Shown piece after piece: positions 7,519 to 15,844 of a stretch of 33,875 nucleotides of DNA. The position numbers were made by a program, and so were the translations under genes. Below the pieces are notes generated by a model. It was not told the DNA's origin and made no database searches. It saw only the letters and a program-made list of their open reading frames with translations. The stretch lies in contig DFXZ01000009.1 of NCBI GenBank assembly GCA_002381805.1, forward strand, positions 1 to 33,875, in the 5' to 3' direction. This stretch comes from Bdellovibrio sp. UBA4095. Lineage in GTDB: Bacteria; Bdellovibrionota; Bdellovibrionia; Bdellovibrionales; Bdellovibrionaceae. The stretch's first letter is position 1. Each line of letters starts with the position of its first letter.

Positions 7519-8244
7519 TTATAAAGATGGAGACAGGTCTATATATTCGCAGTCGACTTTGTGGATCATATCACCTGTTTTATAAACCACGGGTTTCAGT
7601 ACATCTAGTGACTTGCATAATTCTGAATCTGAGTCTGCGGAAAGACGAGTTTGAGTGTATGTCCATTTGAAGTTTCCGTCCCACTCAAGTGTCATTGCAT
7701 TAACGACTTTACACAGACCTTGCGGCGTGGGGGTGTTCATCCATTTTTTATCCGAAATTTTGTTAAATTCGAGTTTGTAGTTCGTGGTAGCAATTTTGCA
7801 AGTTCGCTGTTCAATTTTTGCCTGATCGACAATAGCCTCTTTGGCGCAATCAAGGTCTTTCTTTGTTCTGCAATCGCAGATCTTCTTCTGAAATGCTATT
7901 TGATTTTTATAGACTTCGTTAACTGAAGGTAGCTCATGGCTGGGAAGATCTTTACTCTTCGCAAGCTCACAGATTCTCTTTACCTCTTTATCCGTCGATA
8001 GGTCTTCTATTTTTAGCTTTTTATTGGATTCAATAGCATTGTCTACAGCAGTCCTATTTGTCCTGATCGCCTTTTGCGTAAACTCGCAGGTCATCGTTTT
8101 AAAAGGAGGTGTTCCAGTGCAGTACATCTCGAGAACTGACATCTCAGTCGAACTGGCTAATGTAGTCGTAGGAGCATAGTCGAGAGTTTTTCCCTGCGAA
8201 TTGAAGGAAAATAAAAGGATAAGCGTCACTACTAATTTCGTCAT
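7519..8244 (-). CDS. Exported Cys-containing protein
   Basis: A 241-aa protein with a Sec signal peptide (MTKLVVTLILLFSFNSQGK, cleavage near residue 18). The mature part has about nine Cys (CTGTPPFKTMTC, ICDCRTKKDLDC, then isolated Cys), compatible with several disulfides in the periplasm or outside the cell. A GAGG site precedes ATG 8244. First gene of the leftward pair with the membrane protein at 6749. Function unknown. Confidence 0.75.
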   Translation of the reverse strand: MTKLVVTLILLFSFNSQGKTLDYAPTTTLASSTEMSVLEMYCTGTPPFKTMTCEFTQKAIRTNRTAVDNAIESNKKLKIEDLSTDKEVKRICELAKSKDLPSHELPSVNEVYKNQIAFQKKICDCRTKKDLDCAKEAIVDQAKIEQRTCKIATTNYKLEFNKISDKKWMNTPTPQGLCKVVNAMTLEWDGNFKWTYTQTRLSADSDSELCKSLDVLKPVVYKTGDMIHKVDCEYIDLSPSL

Positions 8245-8398
8245 TAAAGCCTCGAATAGGTAAGTTGTCTTCCATTTCGGAATAAATCATCAAAAGTTTA
8301 ATTAGTGTAACATAAGTTGGTTTAGTTGTTGGGGTGGTGGGCCGATCAGTATTAGAGCCTGTCGAGACTAACTTAGCAGGTCAGTTGGGGATTTTTGA

Positions 8399-9430
8399 AT
8401 GTCTAATGAAAAAAAGCGTACAATTGAGTTGCTTAATTTGGTGGTTAAATTTGATGACAAAGGGCTTGTGGAGACTTTTGAAGATAGGTTCTTTCCAGTA
8501 ATTAGAGGTGGCAAGGTCAGGGGCCGCGGGGAAGTTGAAACTTACAGATTTGAATATCTTCATTTCATGTTAATCGAAGGAGTGCCCATCTTTGCTGGAA
8601 GGTTACTGAAATTTATGACTCTTGAGGCTGAACAAGACTTCGATGAGGCAAGTGAAAAGCTCATTGAGTCGACTAAAACCATGCCTTCTGTTCCTAGTTC
8701 CTTTTTTGTTATAGATTTAACCACTCATCGACTGGCTTACTTAAGTGAAACCCGTAGAGCTCCTTCGAGTAACGATCTTCAGTATTGCATTTCTAAATTG
8801 CTAAATTCCGATTATGCCAAAAGACGAAAGGAAGCTAAAAGTAAGGTTTTGGAAAACTTGGGGCTGCTGCGTGTGACGAAAAAGGTAAGAGATCAAGTTG
8901 ACAAGAAGATCGACTCAATGGTTCCAAAGTCCTATATTAATTTGCGATCTTTACCTGAGCTTAAAAAAGTAGGAAAGACGCTTGATCCGTTCGAAATTAT
9001 TACAAAGTTAATTATAAAACCGTTGCCCCGGAACAATGAGCTTTCCAAAGAAAATTCTCAATTTCTACGTCAGTATGAGAAGAGACAAGATAAGTTGGGA
9101 AGTATCAGTTCTTCGTTAGTAATGGGAAATACCAAAGATGGACTAAAAAAAGTAGCGACTAAAGATTTAGTCAAACAAGCGTCTACTGGGAACTATGCCG
9201 TAAAGGTCATGGGTAAGGATTCTCAAGGTGAAGACATTGACTCGGATTTGCAAAATATATCTGTTAAATTTAGAGAGAAGATTCCGGCTAAGGAAGAGGT
9301 TGAAAACCGAACGAAAAGATTGTTTAAAAAGCTTCAAGATGCTTTTTCAAAAGGCTATATTGTAACAGTCGAGGTTACTGCAGAAACACGCCGTTTAGCT
9401 ATCGATATTGTTAATAGATTGAAGGTGTAG
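8399..9430 (+). CDS. RexA/KwaB-like soluble protein, candidate phage-exclusion sensor
   Basis: A 343-aa soluble protein with no signal or membrane helix. An N-terminal alpha/beta domain (about residues 1-135) contains PSSFFVIDLTTHRLAY followed by RRAPSSNDL. A basic helical linker covers about 140-185. A C-terminal domain holds PFEIITKLIIKPLP, then VMGKDSQGEDIDSDL and a last helix pair. From memory, the order of segments resembles phage lambda RexA (PSFLFVEGD, then PTTSDL, then RAKDEAGDI), a relative of KwaB, but similarity is weak. The stop is followed directly by the TTG start of a four-helix membrane protein, mirroring RexA-RexB. Other DUF4747-like families could also fit. Function as a DNA-sensing activator is inference. 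Confidence 0.45.
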   Translation: MSNEKKRTIELLNLVVKFDDKGLVETFEDRFFPVIRGGKVRGRGEVETYRFEYLHFMLIEGVPIFAGRLLKFMTLEAEQDFDEASEKLIESTKTMPSVPSSFFVIDLTTHRLAYLSETRRAPSSNDLQYCISKLLNSDYAKRRKEAKSKVLENLGLLRVTKKVRDQVDKKIDSMVPKSYINLRSLPELKKVGKTLDPFEIITKLIIKPLPRNNELSKENSQFLRQYEKRQDKLGSISSSLVMGNTKDGLKKVATKDLVKQASTGNYAVKVMGKDSQGEDIDSDLQNISVKFREKIPAKEEVENRTKRLFKKLQDAFSKGYIVTVEVTAETRRLAIDIVNRLKV

Positions 9431-10045
9431 TTGGAATCCTCAGAAAGCTCAGTTAGTGATATCTGGTCTAATTCTTTTGCTTTGATACCAAAAAATAGCT
9501 TCAACTTCTATTTTTCCAAAATTGGTATTCTTTTGGGCTTGTTGCCATTAATTAATGGTCCATTGGCCGACTTTCATATTGAATGGAATCCTTTCGTCTC
9601 ATTGATGCTTCAGGTTTATGCCAGTTTGCTGGGATTTATAATTGCAGGCTATACCTTATTCATCGCCTCTCCGCATCCCAAATTTCAATTGGCCTATTGG
9701 AGGCATCAGTCGAAAGGAGTTTCGCTTCTTCGTCTTCATTTCTTAATCTATATGAAACTATTTTTAACTGTTTTTATTGGAACGATTTTGTTCGGATTAT
9801 TGGCAATTTTGTTTCAGATCTGGACGACGCTTGGTGGATTGATAGTTGTATCTGACAAGATTTCGATTGTAGTTCAAGTTATTCTTCTATCAAGCATTGG
9901 GTGGTCTATGTCCGGAGCCGCGGTTCAAATGAAAGTCATGATATTTAATCTTTATAGCTTTAGTATGACCCAGATGCAGTTTATTGATGCTACTGAAAGT
10001 TGTGAGTCAACTGAGGCTGGTGGGGATGTTAACACCGAAAGGTAA
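9431..10045 (+). CDS. Four-helix membrane protein, candidate RexB/KwaA-like partner
   Basis: A 204-aa protein starting at TTG 9431, zero bases after the previous stop; the ribosome site (GAAGGTG) lies inside the upstream gene, implying coupled translation. Four helices at about residues 30-50, 57-80, 105-132 and 143-166 are separated by a cytoplasmic loop with basic residues (YWRHQSKGVSLLR). The second helix carries SLLGFIIAGYTLFIAS, a style common in four-helix membrane proteins of defence modules. It would be the membrane effector or gate if the pair works like RexAB or Kiwa. That assignment rests on topology and gene order, not on a recognised family. Confidence 0.5.
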   Translation: MESSESSVSDIWSNSFALIPKNSFNFYFSKIGILLGLLPLINGPLADFHIEWNPFVSLMLQVYASLLGFIIAGYTLFIASPHPKFQLAYWRHQSKGVSLLRLHFLIYMKLFLTVFIGTILFGLLAILFQIWTTLGGLIVVSDKISIVVQVILLSSIGWSMSGAAVQMKVMIFNLYSFSMTQMQFIDATESCESTEAGGDVNTER

Positions 10046-10088
10046 GGGTTAGGTAAAATTCTTATTCGGGGAAAGATATTTCAGAGAA

Positions 10089-10754
10089 ATGGCTGCGACG
10101 ATGAATTGGGTTTGTGATTTTCTAACTGGGGTAAACGAATTGGTTGCGATAATAATTGGTTGGTTGCTAGGGTTAGTTAGTACTGCAGGAGCATGGCTAG
10201 TTGGAACTATAGTTAAGCGGAGCCGATTTGAAAAGACAGTAAAAGTAGAGCTTAACGAAGTTCGGGTAAAAGTCGCTTCCTTTGTTTTTCTAGTCTCATC
10301 CAAAAGGGGAGGAATTGATAAAGAAACCGTGGGCTGGTGTTTAAATCAACTCAAAAAATGCCCTGGAACGGATGAGTGTAAGCGAATAATTGATAATTTA
10401 ACCTTAATATCTGAATCAGAAGAAGAACATCTTGATCAGTCAAATCGGAATACGGCGTCGACCCTTACTGATCTCCCTGCACTGGCAATGCCTAGGGTTT
10501 ATTTACCGTTTTTAAGTTCCAATGCTGATTCTATAGCTTTAGTTTGTGAGAATAAACGCGCAGCGCTCGTCCAAATTCTAAGCCACATTGAAGTACTGAA
10601 TGGCAAAATCGATGATATGACTTTTTGGGACCGCCTTACTTTTGACCCAGGAAATAATAGTAACTACACAACAGCAATCCAAAATTCTGAGATGAGTAAA
10701 GATGCTATATTGGCTGCATGTAAACGAATTGCAAATTTGATTGATCAGATATAG
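10089..10754 (+). CDS. Membrane-anchored helical protein, third gene of the candidate module
   Basis: A 221-aa protein with a single N-terminal membrane segment (LVAIIIGWLLGLVSTAGAWL, about residues 18-42). A cytoplasmic domain of about 175 aa then follows, mostly alpha-helical, with Cys residues at CPGTDEC and elsewhere. It begins 43 nt after the four-helix protein gene on the same strand, with only a weak ribosome site (AGAGAA). It could be part of the same system or simply cotranscribed. No family recognised. Confidence 0.55.
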   Translation: MAATMNWVCDFLTGVNELVAIIIGWLLGLVSTAGAWLVGTIVKRSRFEKTVKVELNEVRVKVASFVFLVSSKRGGIDKETVGWCLNQLKKCPGTDECKRIIDNLTLISESEEEHLDQSNRNTASTLTDLPALAMPRVYLPFLSSNADSIALVCENKRAALVQILSHIEVLNGKIDDMTFWDRLTFDPGNNSNYTTAIQNSEMSKDAILAACKRIANLIDQI

Positions 10755-10802
10755 GAAGGCTTATATTGGTGCAAATGAAAATCCTTCTTGATGAGCGGTG
10801 CA

Positions 10803-11064
10803 CTACTGAGCTGATCTTTCGCATTTTACCAATAAGCTAATCGTGCTGCTTGTAATTCCATTTGAGCCAGAGCTATCAGTATTAGAATTGATAATTTTAT
10901 AGTTTCCCCTGCAAACTTCGCGAGCTTTTTCATAGGCAATACTAAATCTTTTTATATGATAAAAGTTGGTTTGCACTTCTATCCGGATCGATAATTTTCT
11001 TCAAGCTTGCGCGGCCAATAAAACTCAATGATAGAAGAGCTGTCTAGATAAAATATTTATTCAT
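10803..11064 (-). pseudogene. Broken exported-protein gene: nonsense codon plus frameshift
   Basis: On the reverse strand ATG 11064 starts MNKYFI, then an in-frame TAG (11046-11044). The same frame resumes as TALLSLSFIGRAS, a perfect signal-peptide core and cleavage site, followed by LKKIIDPDRSANQLLSYKK. It ends at a second stop next to a run of five A (10953-10949). Removing one A restores RFSIAYEKAREVCRGNYKI and a Cys-containing tail ending VKCERSAQ at TAG 10803. The intact gene would encode an exported protein of about 87 aa. It starts 17 nt after the lipoprotein gene at 11081 and was probably the last gene of that operon. Sequencing error is possible but would need two events. Confidence 0.75.
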
Positions 11065-11080
11065 CTTTCAATGTATAAAG

Positions 11081-11524
11081 CTACTTGCAATGTCCCGGAT
11101 TTGATATTTTTTCTTTCATGGTAGGGATATTTTTGGTTGATTTTGCTTTGGTCAATTGTTCAATGTTTTCACATGCAGCATCGTCACAGAAAGCAAGATT
11201 ATGTTTGTCTGAGTATCCACAGATTACATAAGATAGCTTAGTGGCGTAGATCTCTTTTGCAGATAATGAATCGTAAAATTTTGTCGCCTCTGAAGCTGTA
11301 TCGGACGTATTCTTTCTTAGAATACGCTCATAGGCTTCGATGGTGAATTCTGAGTACTCTTCATTTACGATTCCATACTCTCCCCAGATCTGTTTGTTCA
11401 TGGTTGCAAAACTATGCATTGACTCCATTTCGATACGATTAAGATTATTGTTTTGGTTGGTATAAGATGCGCATCCTATCCCTGCGAAGATAAACGATGC
11501 TAGAACAATTTGTATCAAAGTCAT
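11081..11524 (-). CDS. Lipoprotein of unknown function
   Basis: ATG 11524 overlaps the TGA of the phospholipase-like gene (ATGA overlap), which sets the start. From there the protein begins MTLIQIVLASFIFAGIGC with lipobox AGIGC. The mature part of about 130 aa has five more Cys (ICGYSDKHNLAFCDDAAC among them), compatible with disulfides. Tight coupling to the upstream phospholipase C-like gene suggests related envelope roles. No family recognised. Confidence 0.78.
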   Translation of the reverse strand: MTLIQIVLASFIFAGIGCASYTNQNNNLNRIEMESMHSFATMNKQIWGEYGIVNEEYSEFTIEAYERILRKNTSDTASEATKFYDSLSAKEIYATKLSYVICGYSDKHNLAFCDDAACENIEQLTKAKSTKNIPTMKEKISNPGHCK

Positions 11525-12501
11525 GCATGGCTCCAAAGCGCTGGTGATTTCGTTAAATCTTTGGCATCAGCTAGGAACCGGCCATTGTCTAAGTTTATTT
11601 CTGGCACTAAGTGGGTAAACATAGGACCGTCCTCAAAAACGTACTCGAAAGCGGCTTCAATGATGTTTGGCATATATGCGAAGTACCTAGGGAAGACATC
11701 ATCAAAGATGTCTATATCATGTAGTGCCAATGAGTTATAAGCGATCCCTTTTTCATCAGCGTCAATCGCCTTTTTAAGAGTTCGGACATTTTCCTCCTCT
11801 GCCATGACTTTATCCAGGGTAAGGTAAGAGAGCGCATTATTGCCAAGGAAATACCAGTTTAACATTGGCCATTGGGCAATTTTAAGTGCCCTTCGCATTC
11901 CATCTGATAGCTTTTCTAATCGCTCCCCAGTGAGTTCTTTTCTATGGAATTTTTTTAGTAGGTCGGAGTAGGACTGGAAAATCTCTCTTCTGTGTTCACA
12001 ATCCTCAAAGAGTGAAAGATCGCTTTGAGGATTCACGCCGCTAGCCTCAATATTAAGGTACTTGTCTAGGACAAGAACGTCAATTTTCATCTCAAGTTCA
12101 CGATGCTTTTCCTTTGTTGTCTCAGAATAGTCTCCAACCCGATCTCGAACAAAAGGGTGAGTGATACCATCGCCTATGATGTGCGATATATACCCAAGGT
12201 AGAACGCGAAGAACTCGTATGCTTTCTTTTTATGTCCGGCACGAACGAATTCACGTGCTAGATCCAATCCAGCAACTGGAATTGCTATGGTATGTTCGAC
12301 GTGTAAAGTGTCCGCTATGTGTCCGAATTCATCTTTTATTTTATGGTCGTCAAACTGTCCCATGTAAGGGATGTCGGGTCCGACACAGCCCACCAAGTAA
12401 GCACCAATTTTTGCGCTGAGAATTCTTTTTGCTTTTGACATTGGCTGAAGTTCGTCCAGAGCAAGGCGCGATAGCGTCATGTGAGTAAATCCAGCAGGCA
12501 T
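11521..12501 (-). CDS. Zinc-dependent phospholipase C-like protein
   Basis: The 326-aa protein has the layout of the zinc-dependent phospholipase C family (PF00882): N-terminal PAGFTHMTLSRLALDEL, then VGCVGPDIPYMGQFDDH, a DTLHVEHT segment, and FYLGYISHIIGDGITHPFV with the HxxxD metal pair. Family members hydrolyse phospholipids or bind zinc with conserved His and Asp in these blocks. There is no signal peptide, so it may act in the cytoplasm. GGAGG lies before ATG 12501. It sits in a leftward operon after the kinase gene and overlaps the lipoprotein gene. Enzymatic activity is inferred from the family. Confidence 0.8.
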   Translation of the reverse strand: MPAGFTHMTLSRLALDELQPMSKAKRILSAKIGAYLVGCVGPDIPYMGQFDDHKIKDEFGHIADTLHVEHTIAIPVAGLDLAREFVRAGHKKKAYEFFAFYLGYISHIIGDGITHPFVRDRVGDYSETTKEKHRELEMKIDVLVLDKYLNIEASGVNPQSDLSLFEDCEHRREIFQSYSDLLKKFHRKELTGERLEKLSDGMRRALKIAQWPMLNWYFLGNNALSYLTLDKVMAEEENVRTLKKAIDADEKGIAYNSLALHDIDIFDDVFPRYFAYMPNIIEAAFEYVFEDGPMFTHLVPEINLDNGRFLADAKDLTKSPALWSHA

Positions 12502-12576
12502 GTAAGCCTCCTTTGTGAGTAATTACAACTTCGATGATTGTTGAAATGACGTTTTGGTTAGCATCGAATTTATATA

Positions 12577-13611
12577 TTATTTGGGAAGCGATAATATGAA
12601 TTGATTATTTTCGTAATCAAGACCCATCTGTTTTTTTGCTTTAATCGGGTCGACATTGCTTTTTACCGATAAGTGTCCTTTATTTATGCGCAATATTTCT
12701 TTTGCCACAAAGAGACCGATTCCTTTGCCTGCAAGCCCAAGCCCCTTTACTTGTGTTCCAGAATATCCCTCTGTGAAAATCTTCTCCTTTTCGGAGTCTT
12801 CAATTTTTATGCTTATCATGTCGAAGATGACCTTTAGTTCTCTGTCCAAGCTTTCAAATGTTACGTTCAAAACTGTGTTTGGTAAAATATACTTAGATGA
12901 GTTTTCTATTAAATGCATCAAAGCTACTGTTATGGATTCGTAGTCAAAATCAACTTTTTCGTTAAATTCCTGAACTTTTACGAGGACATCTTTATCTGTA
13001 AAATCTGGAAAGAATATGTGAAATACATTGAGAATTACTTTTCGAATCGGATGGCTTCTTTTGTCTATTCGGGGAGAGGCTTCGTACAATTTATTAAAAA
13101 CAGAAAACTCGACTTTCATTAAGGTATTATTTTTTAGAATTCTAGTAAAGAGTTGAGCAGCGGCCTTTGTGTCATCAGTAACGAATTTTGCTATGATCCT
13201 CGTTTGCTCATCTTGCTTTGAGTTAGATAGCTGTTCTTGTGGTATGAATGAGTAGATCTCTTGTATGCAGTGAGCATTCAGTGTGGTAAGATTGTGAATA
13301 AGACGCTTGATTTGCTTTCGGGCTTCACTTTCTAAAGAATTGCGAAGTGCTTTAAGTTCTGCTATGAACTCAGATCTTACCTCTAAAGATTCTTTAAATA
13401 GTCTTGATGATGCCATCATATCAGCTTGGTCGGAACACGCGTATAAAAGACCTCTTTCGGAGACTATTCGTCCTCGCCGTCGTTTTTTGTTGGTGAGTTT
13501 ACACAATGTAATCTCTGAGATGCTGCCACAGCTGCCATAGCATTCTTGACATCCTTCTTTAAGATTCGAACTTAGTACCGTTCCAGCTTCATCTTGGTAG
13601 TAGGTCTTCAC
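12577..13611 (-). CDS. Soluble sensor histidine kinase with Cys-rich N-terminus
   Basis: GTG 13611 overlaps the TGA of the receiver gene (GTGA) and has GGAG upstream, so it is preferred over TTG 13629; the product is 344 aa. The N-terminus has four Cys (about 21, 24, 28, 37; CQECYGSC), a possible metal or redox site. The histidine box is RLIHNLTTLN near residue 108. The ATPase domain shows the N box (ALMHLIENSSKY, about 233) and an intact G2 box (GKGIGLFVAKEIL, about 298). The usual DxGxG of G1 is replaced by FDMISIKI. There are no membrane helices, so sensing is cytoplasmic or through a partner, most simply the anchored receiver encoded just upstream. Confidence 0.82.
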   Translation of the reverse strand: MKTYYQDEAGTVLSSNLKEGCQECYGSCGSISEITLCKLTNKKRRRGRIVSERGLLYACSDQADMMASSRLFKESLEVRSEFIAELKALRNSLESEARKQIKRLIHNLTTLNAHCIQEIYSFIPQEQLSNSKQDEQTRIIAKFVTDDTKAAAQLFTRILKNNTLMKVEFSVFNKLYEASPRIDKRSHPIRKVILNVFHIFFPDFTDKDVLVKVQEFNEKVDFDYESITVALMHLIENSSKYILPNTVLNVTFESLDRELKVIFDMISIKIEDSEKEKIFTEGYSGTQVKGLGLAGKGIGLFVAKEILRINKGHLSVKSNVDPIKAKKQMGLDYENNQFILSLPK

Positions 13612-14192
13612 TTCAAGACTCCAAAACAAAACTGTTCGACTAGCTGTTGAAACTCGTATGGGTCTGCATTTTTTGAGAGAGTCGCATCAGCGCATTTTAG
13701 AGCTTTATGGAATCTATCACCTTGATTTTCTGCTGAGTAGATAATTACAGCCTTCGAGGCATATTTCGTTTTAAGTGCAAGCGCTAAGCCAAGTCCTTCA
13801 TCGTTGAATTTTAGCGCTCTTCCAACGCCTTGAATGTCTACAAAGAAAATATCAGTTGCCGAAACCTCTTGGTCGTCAAGAGATGACACATCCTTAACTC
13901 TCTTTGCGTTAAGCCAGCCTGACTTCTTTAAAATCTCAGGAACTTTAAACTGGCTGTCGTCGATGAATAAGATGCGACAGTTCTTCTTTCTTTCCTCGAC
14001 AGATGGTTTAGTGTTTTTATCGTCTTTAGACGAAAAAACCTTTCTTGCTCTCTTAAAACCAAGTGCGCTTCCCCCGGTTATTAATAGGGTGCCTGTGCCA
14101 CTTAGAATCTGATTGTCTTTTATCCAAATTAGAATTGTATCCAGCATAATTATCTTTCTAAAAAGCCTTTTTTTGATTTGGTCTCGTCGCAT
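13608..14192 (-). CDS. Membrane-anchored response regulator receiver protein
   Basis: A 194-aa protein with one N-terminal membrane helix (about residues 20-42, TGTLLITGGSALGF after a basic stretch) and a C-terminal receiver domain from about residue 72. It has the acidic pair in CRILFIDDS, the phosphoacceptor Asp in FFVDIQG, the conserved Ser in VIIYSAEN and the Lys in TLSKNADP, so it should be phosphorylated. There is no output domain. ATG 14192 has GGAG 7 nt upstream. It is the first gene of an operon with the kinase, and reverses the usual arrangement: here the receiver, not the kinase, is in the membrane. Confidence 0.8.
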   Translation of the reverse strand: MRRDQIKKRLFRKIIMLDTILIWIKDNQILSGTGTLLITGGSALGFKRARKVFSSKDDKNTKPSVEERKKNCRILFIDDSQFKVPEILKKSGWLNAKRVKDVSSLDDQEVSATDIFFVDIQGVGRALKFNDEGLGLALALKTKYASKAVIIYSAENQGDRFHKALKCADATLSKNADPYEFQQLVEQFCFGVLK

Positions 14193-14327
14193 CGGTTACT
14201 CCGCCACTTTTGACAGTAAATCAACCGCTCTTATTGGAAAATCACGTGTTTATTGTTAGCCATAACTAGCTTCCTTGCCCGACATCGGGTGTTAAGTGGC
14301 CTTGACTGGAATTGAAAGAAGAACTTA

Positions 14328-14358
14328 GACTTTAGCTTCTTACTGAAAAAGCTAAGTC
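14328..14358. other. Bulged hairpin in the 14193-14507 gap
   Basis: GACTTTAGCTT pairs with AAGCTAAGTC with one bulged T, around a loop of about ten bases. It lies between the start of the receiver gene (14192, leftward) and the end of the TPR-like gene (14508, leftward), so it may help terminate the latter. There is no strong T-run on either strand. No gene is credible in this gap. Confidence 0.4.
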
Positions 14359-14392
14359 CTTATGACAGGTCCATTCTTGGCCCGGTTATTTA

Positions 14393-14430
14393 GCGACCCC
14401 TTCCGAAAGTTTGGGGTCGCAAAAATTTTT
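14393..14430. terminator. Terminator-like hairpin after the TPR-like gene
   Basis: A perfect eight-base-pair stem GCGACCCC/GGGGTCGC with a 12-base loop is flanked on the right by AAAAATTTTT. On the plus strand a T-run follows; on the minus strand it is preceded by the A/T block. It lies 80 nt beyond the stop of the leftward gene at 14508, where a terminator would be expected, though the T-run is on the opposite side for that gene. Confidence 0.5.
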
Positions 14431-14507
14431 GCATTTCTACAGTTAAAAGCAAACTTTATTTCCGCGAAAGTTGCTCTGCGTAAGGTTTTGCGGACGATGT
14501 TGTCATT

Positions 14508-15713
14508 TCATGAGTTCCGACGGTTAAAGTATTCCTTGGAGAAGATATTTCCGCCGTTTTTGACGTAGTCGATTTCGGCTTGGATCGCTAAGCTGATTTC
14601 GCCGTTCTTTCGAGCGCGCTTTTCCATAAACCCAATGGCCAGGTCACGCCGGCCGCCTCTAATTAACTCGATCAGTATGTCTTCGTCCTGCATAAAATCG
14701 AACTCCGATTCCACAGGATCTTCGGCTTTTTTCTCCAAGAACTTATTCAGCAAATCAATATTCTGATCTTTAAGTGCCAGGATCGCAGCCAGGGAAAAGC
14801 CCTTAGCAAACAGTGGCGGATGATTGTGATTTTTCTCTGCCGCTGGCTGGAGCTTTAAAAACTGCTCTGAGCACTTTCTCGCTAAGTCGTACTCTCCGCA
14901 TCGATAAGCTGTCATACCTAGCTCTGCGACAAAATAATAGTTGTTCCATGGCCTGCTCTGCGGATGGATTAAGCCGTAGATATACAAAATACCGAAACAA
15001 GCCCAGTTAGGAAATAACGGATATTTTTCCCTCAGCTGTTCCAGTCGGTCTGATGCGCTGGAAGGCCAAGGATAAGAAAGTCGCTTTTTAAATAGTGGCA
15101 AGGCTTCTTGGAGCTCGGGAAGAGGGTGGTTGTAAGTTCTTTTACTTGTAACTGTATCTGTCATTGAGGCCAAGGCCTCTAAAGTCGTCGCACAAAACGG
15201 AGATATCTCTAGAGCTTTCTTCCAACAAGCTACCGAGAATGCCTGATCTAAGTGGCGCGAATATTGGGCTGCGGCCTTAAGATATAAAACATTACCCGTA
15301 TGCTTTTCAATATGATCTTTCCAAATGGCGACAATCTCTTGAGTAAGCTCTGTTTGATCGCCCTCTTTTGTTTTGATGGTATACATAACCGAAATGCTGC
15401 CCTCAAAAATATTTAATGGATGTAGCGGCGCATTTCTGAGAAACCAGAGACCGTGGTCGAGGGTCTTATCGGGCAAGGCTCCCATGTGATCGTAGAGGGC
15501 ATAGAAAATATCTATCCGATCTTCTATACTCAAAGACTGATGATCAATCGAGCTTTCAAAGTGTTCGATGGATTCAGACGTCGGGAATCTTTCAGTAGAG
15601 TCGAGGTGCCGCTCTTTGGTGCTATAAGCAACGAGATGTCTTTCTCTTTTTAAAAGGTAAATCGAACTAAAGATGTAGAGGCCCGTAAGGCCGATTACTA
15701 TAGCAATTATCAT
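14508..15713 (-). CDS. Membrane-anchored TPR/solenoid-like protein
   Basis: A 401-aa protein with one N-terminal helix (MIIAIVIGLTGLYIFSSIYLL), then about 370 residues of helix pairs. Segments resemble tetratricopeptide-like repeats, for example VLYLKAAAQYSRHLDQAFSV followed by CWKKALEISPFCATTLEAL, and AYRCGEYDLARKCSEQFL. The C-terminal half (residues 250-400) continues this pattern. AGGAAAA precedes ATG 15713. Probably an anchored scaffold; partners unknown. Solitary gene, divergent from the gene at 15845. Confidence 0.65.
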   Translation of the reverse strand: MIIAIVIGLTGLYIFSSIYLLKRERHLVAYSTKERHLDSTERFPTSESIEHFESSIDHQSLSIEDRIDIFYALYDHMGALPDKTLDHGLWFLRNAPLHPLNIFEGSISVMYTIKTKEGDQTELTQEIVAIWKDHIEKHTGNVLYLKAAAQYSRHLDQAFSVACWKKALEISPFCATTLEALASMTDTVTSKRTYNHPLPELQEALPLFKKRLSYPWPSSASDRLEQLREKYPLFPNWACFGILYIYGLIHPQSRPWNNYYFVAELGMTAYRCGEYDLARKCSEQFLKLQPAAEKNHNHPPLFAKGFSLAAILALKDQNIDLLNKFLEKKAEDPVESEFDFMQDEDILIELIRGGRRDLAIGFMEKRARKNGEISLAIQAEIDYVKNGGNIFSKEYFNRRNS

Positions 15714-15844
15714 TTTTTCCTAGGTTTCGTTTGTTGATAGGCTATCTGTACTATACACTAATAGCAGTTTATCAAGTGGGATAGGCTAGGTTTTGCTAGA
15801 TTCAGCTTTTTTGTCTAACGTGTGGCCTGTCCCATGGGGGTTCG

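Noticed and set aside
10774..10839. Frame starting MKILLDERCTTELIF, like the start of PIN/DUF5615 toxins
   Set aside because: It stops after 21 codons, overlaps the better supported pseudogene on the other strand, and the similarity is limited to the first seven residues.
11044..11046. TAG as a recoded sense codon in the signal peptide
   Set aside because: A second lesion (frameshift) lies 30 codons further on, and other genes use TAG as a normal stop.
14362..14568. 68-codon rightward frame in the gap after the TPR-like gene
   Set aside because: It crosses the terminator-like hairpin, overlaps the 3' end of the leftward gene and lacks a good ribosome site.
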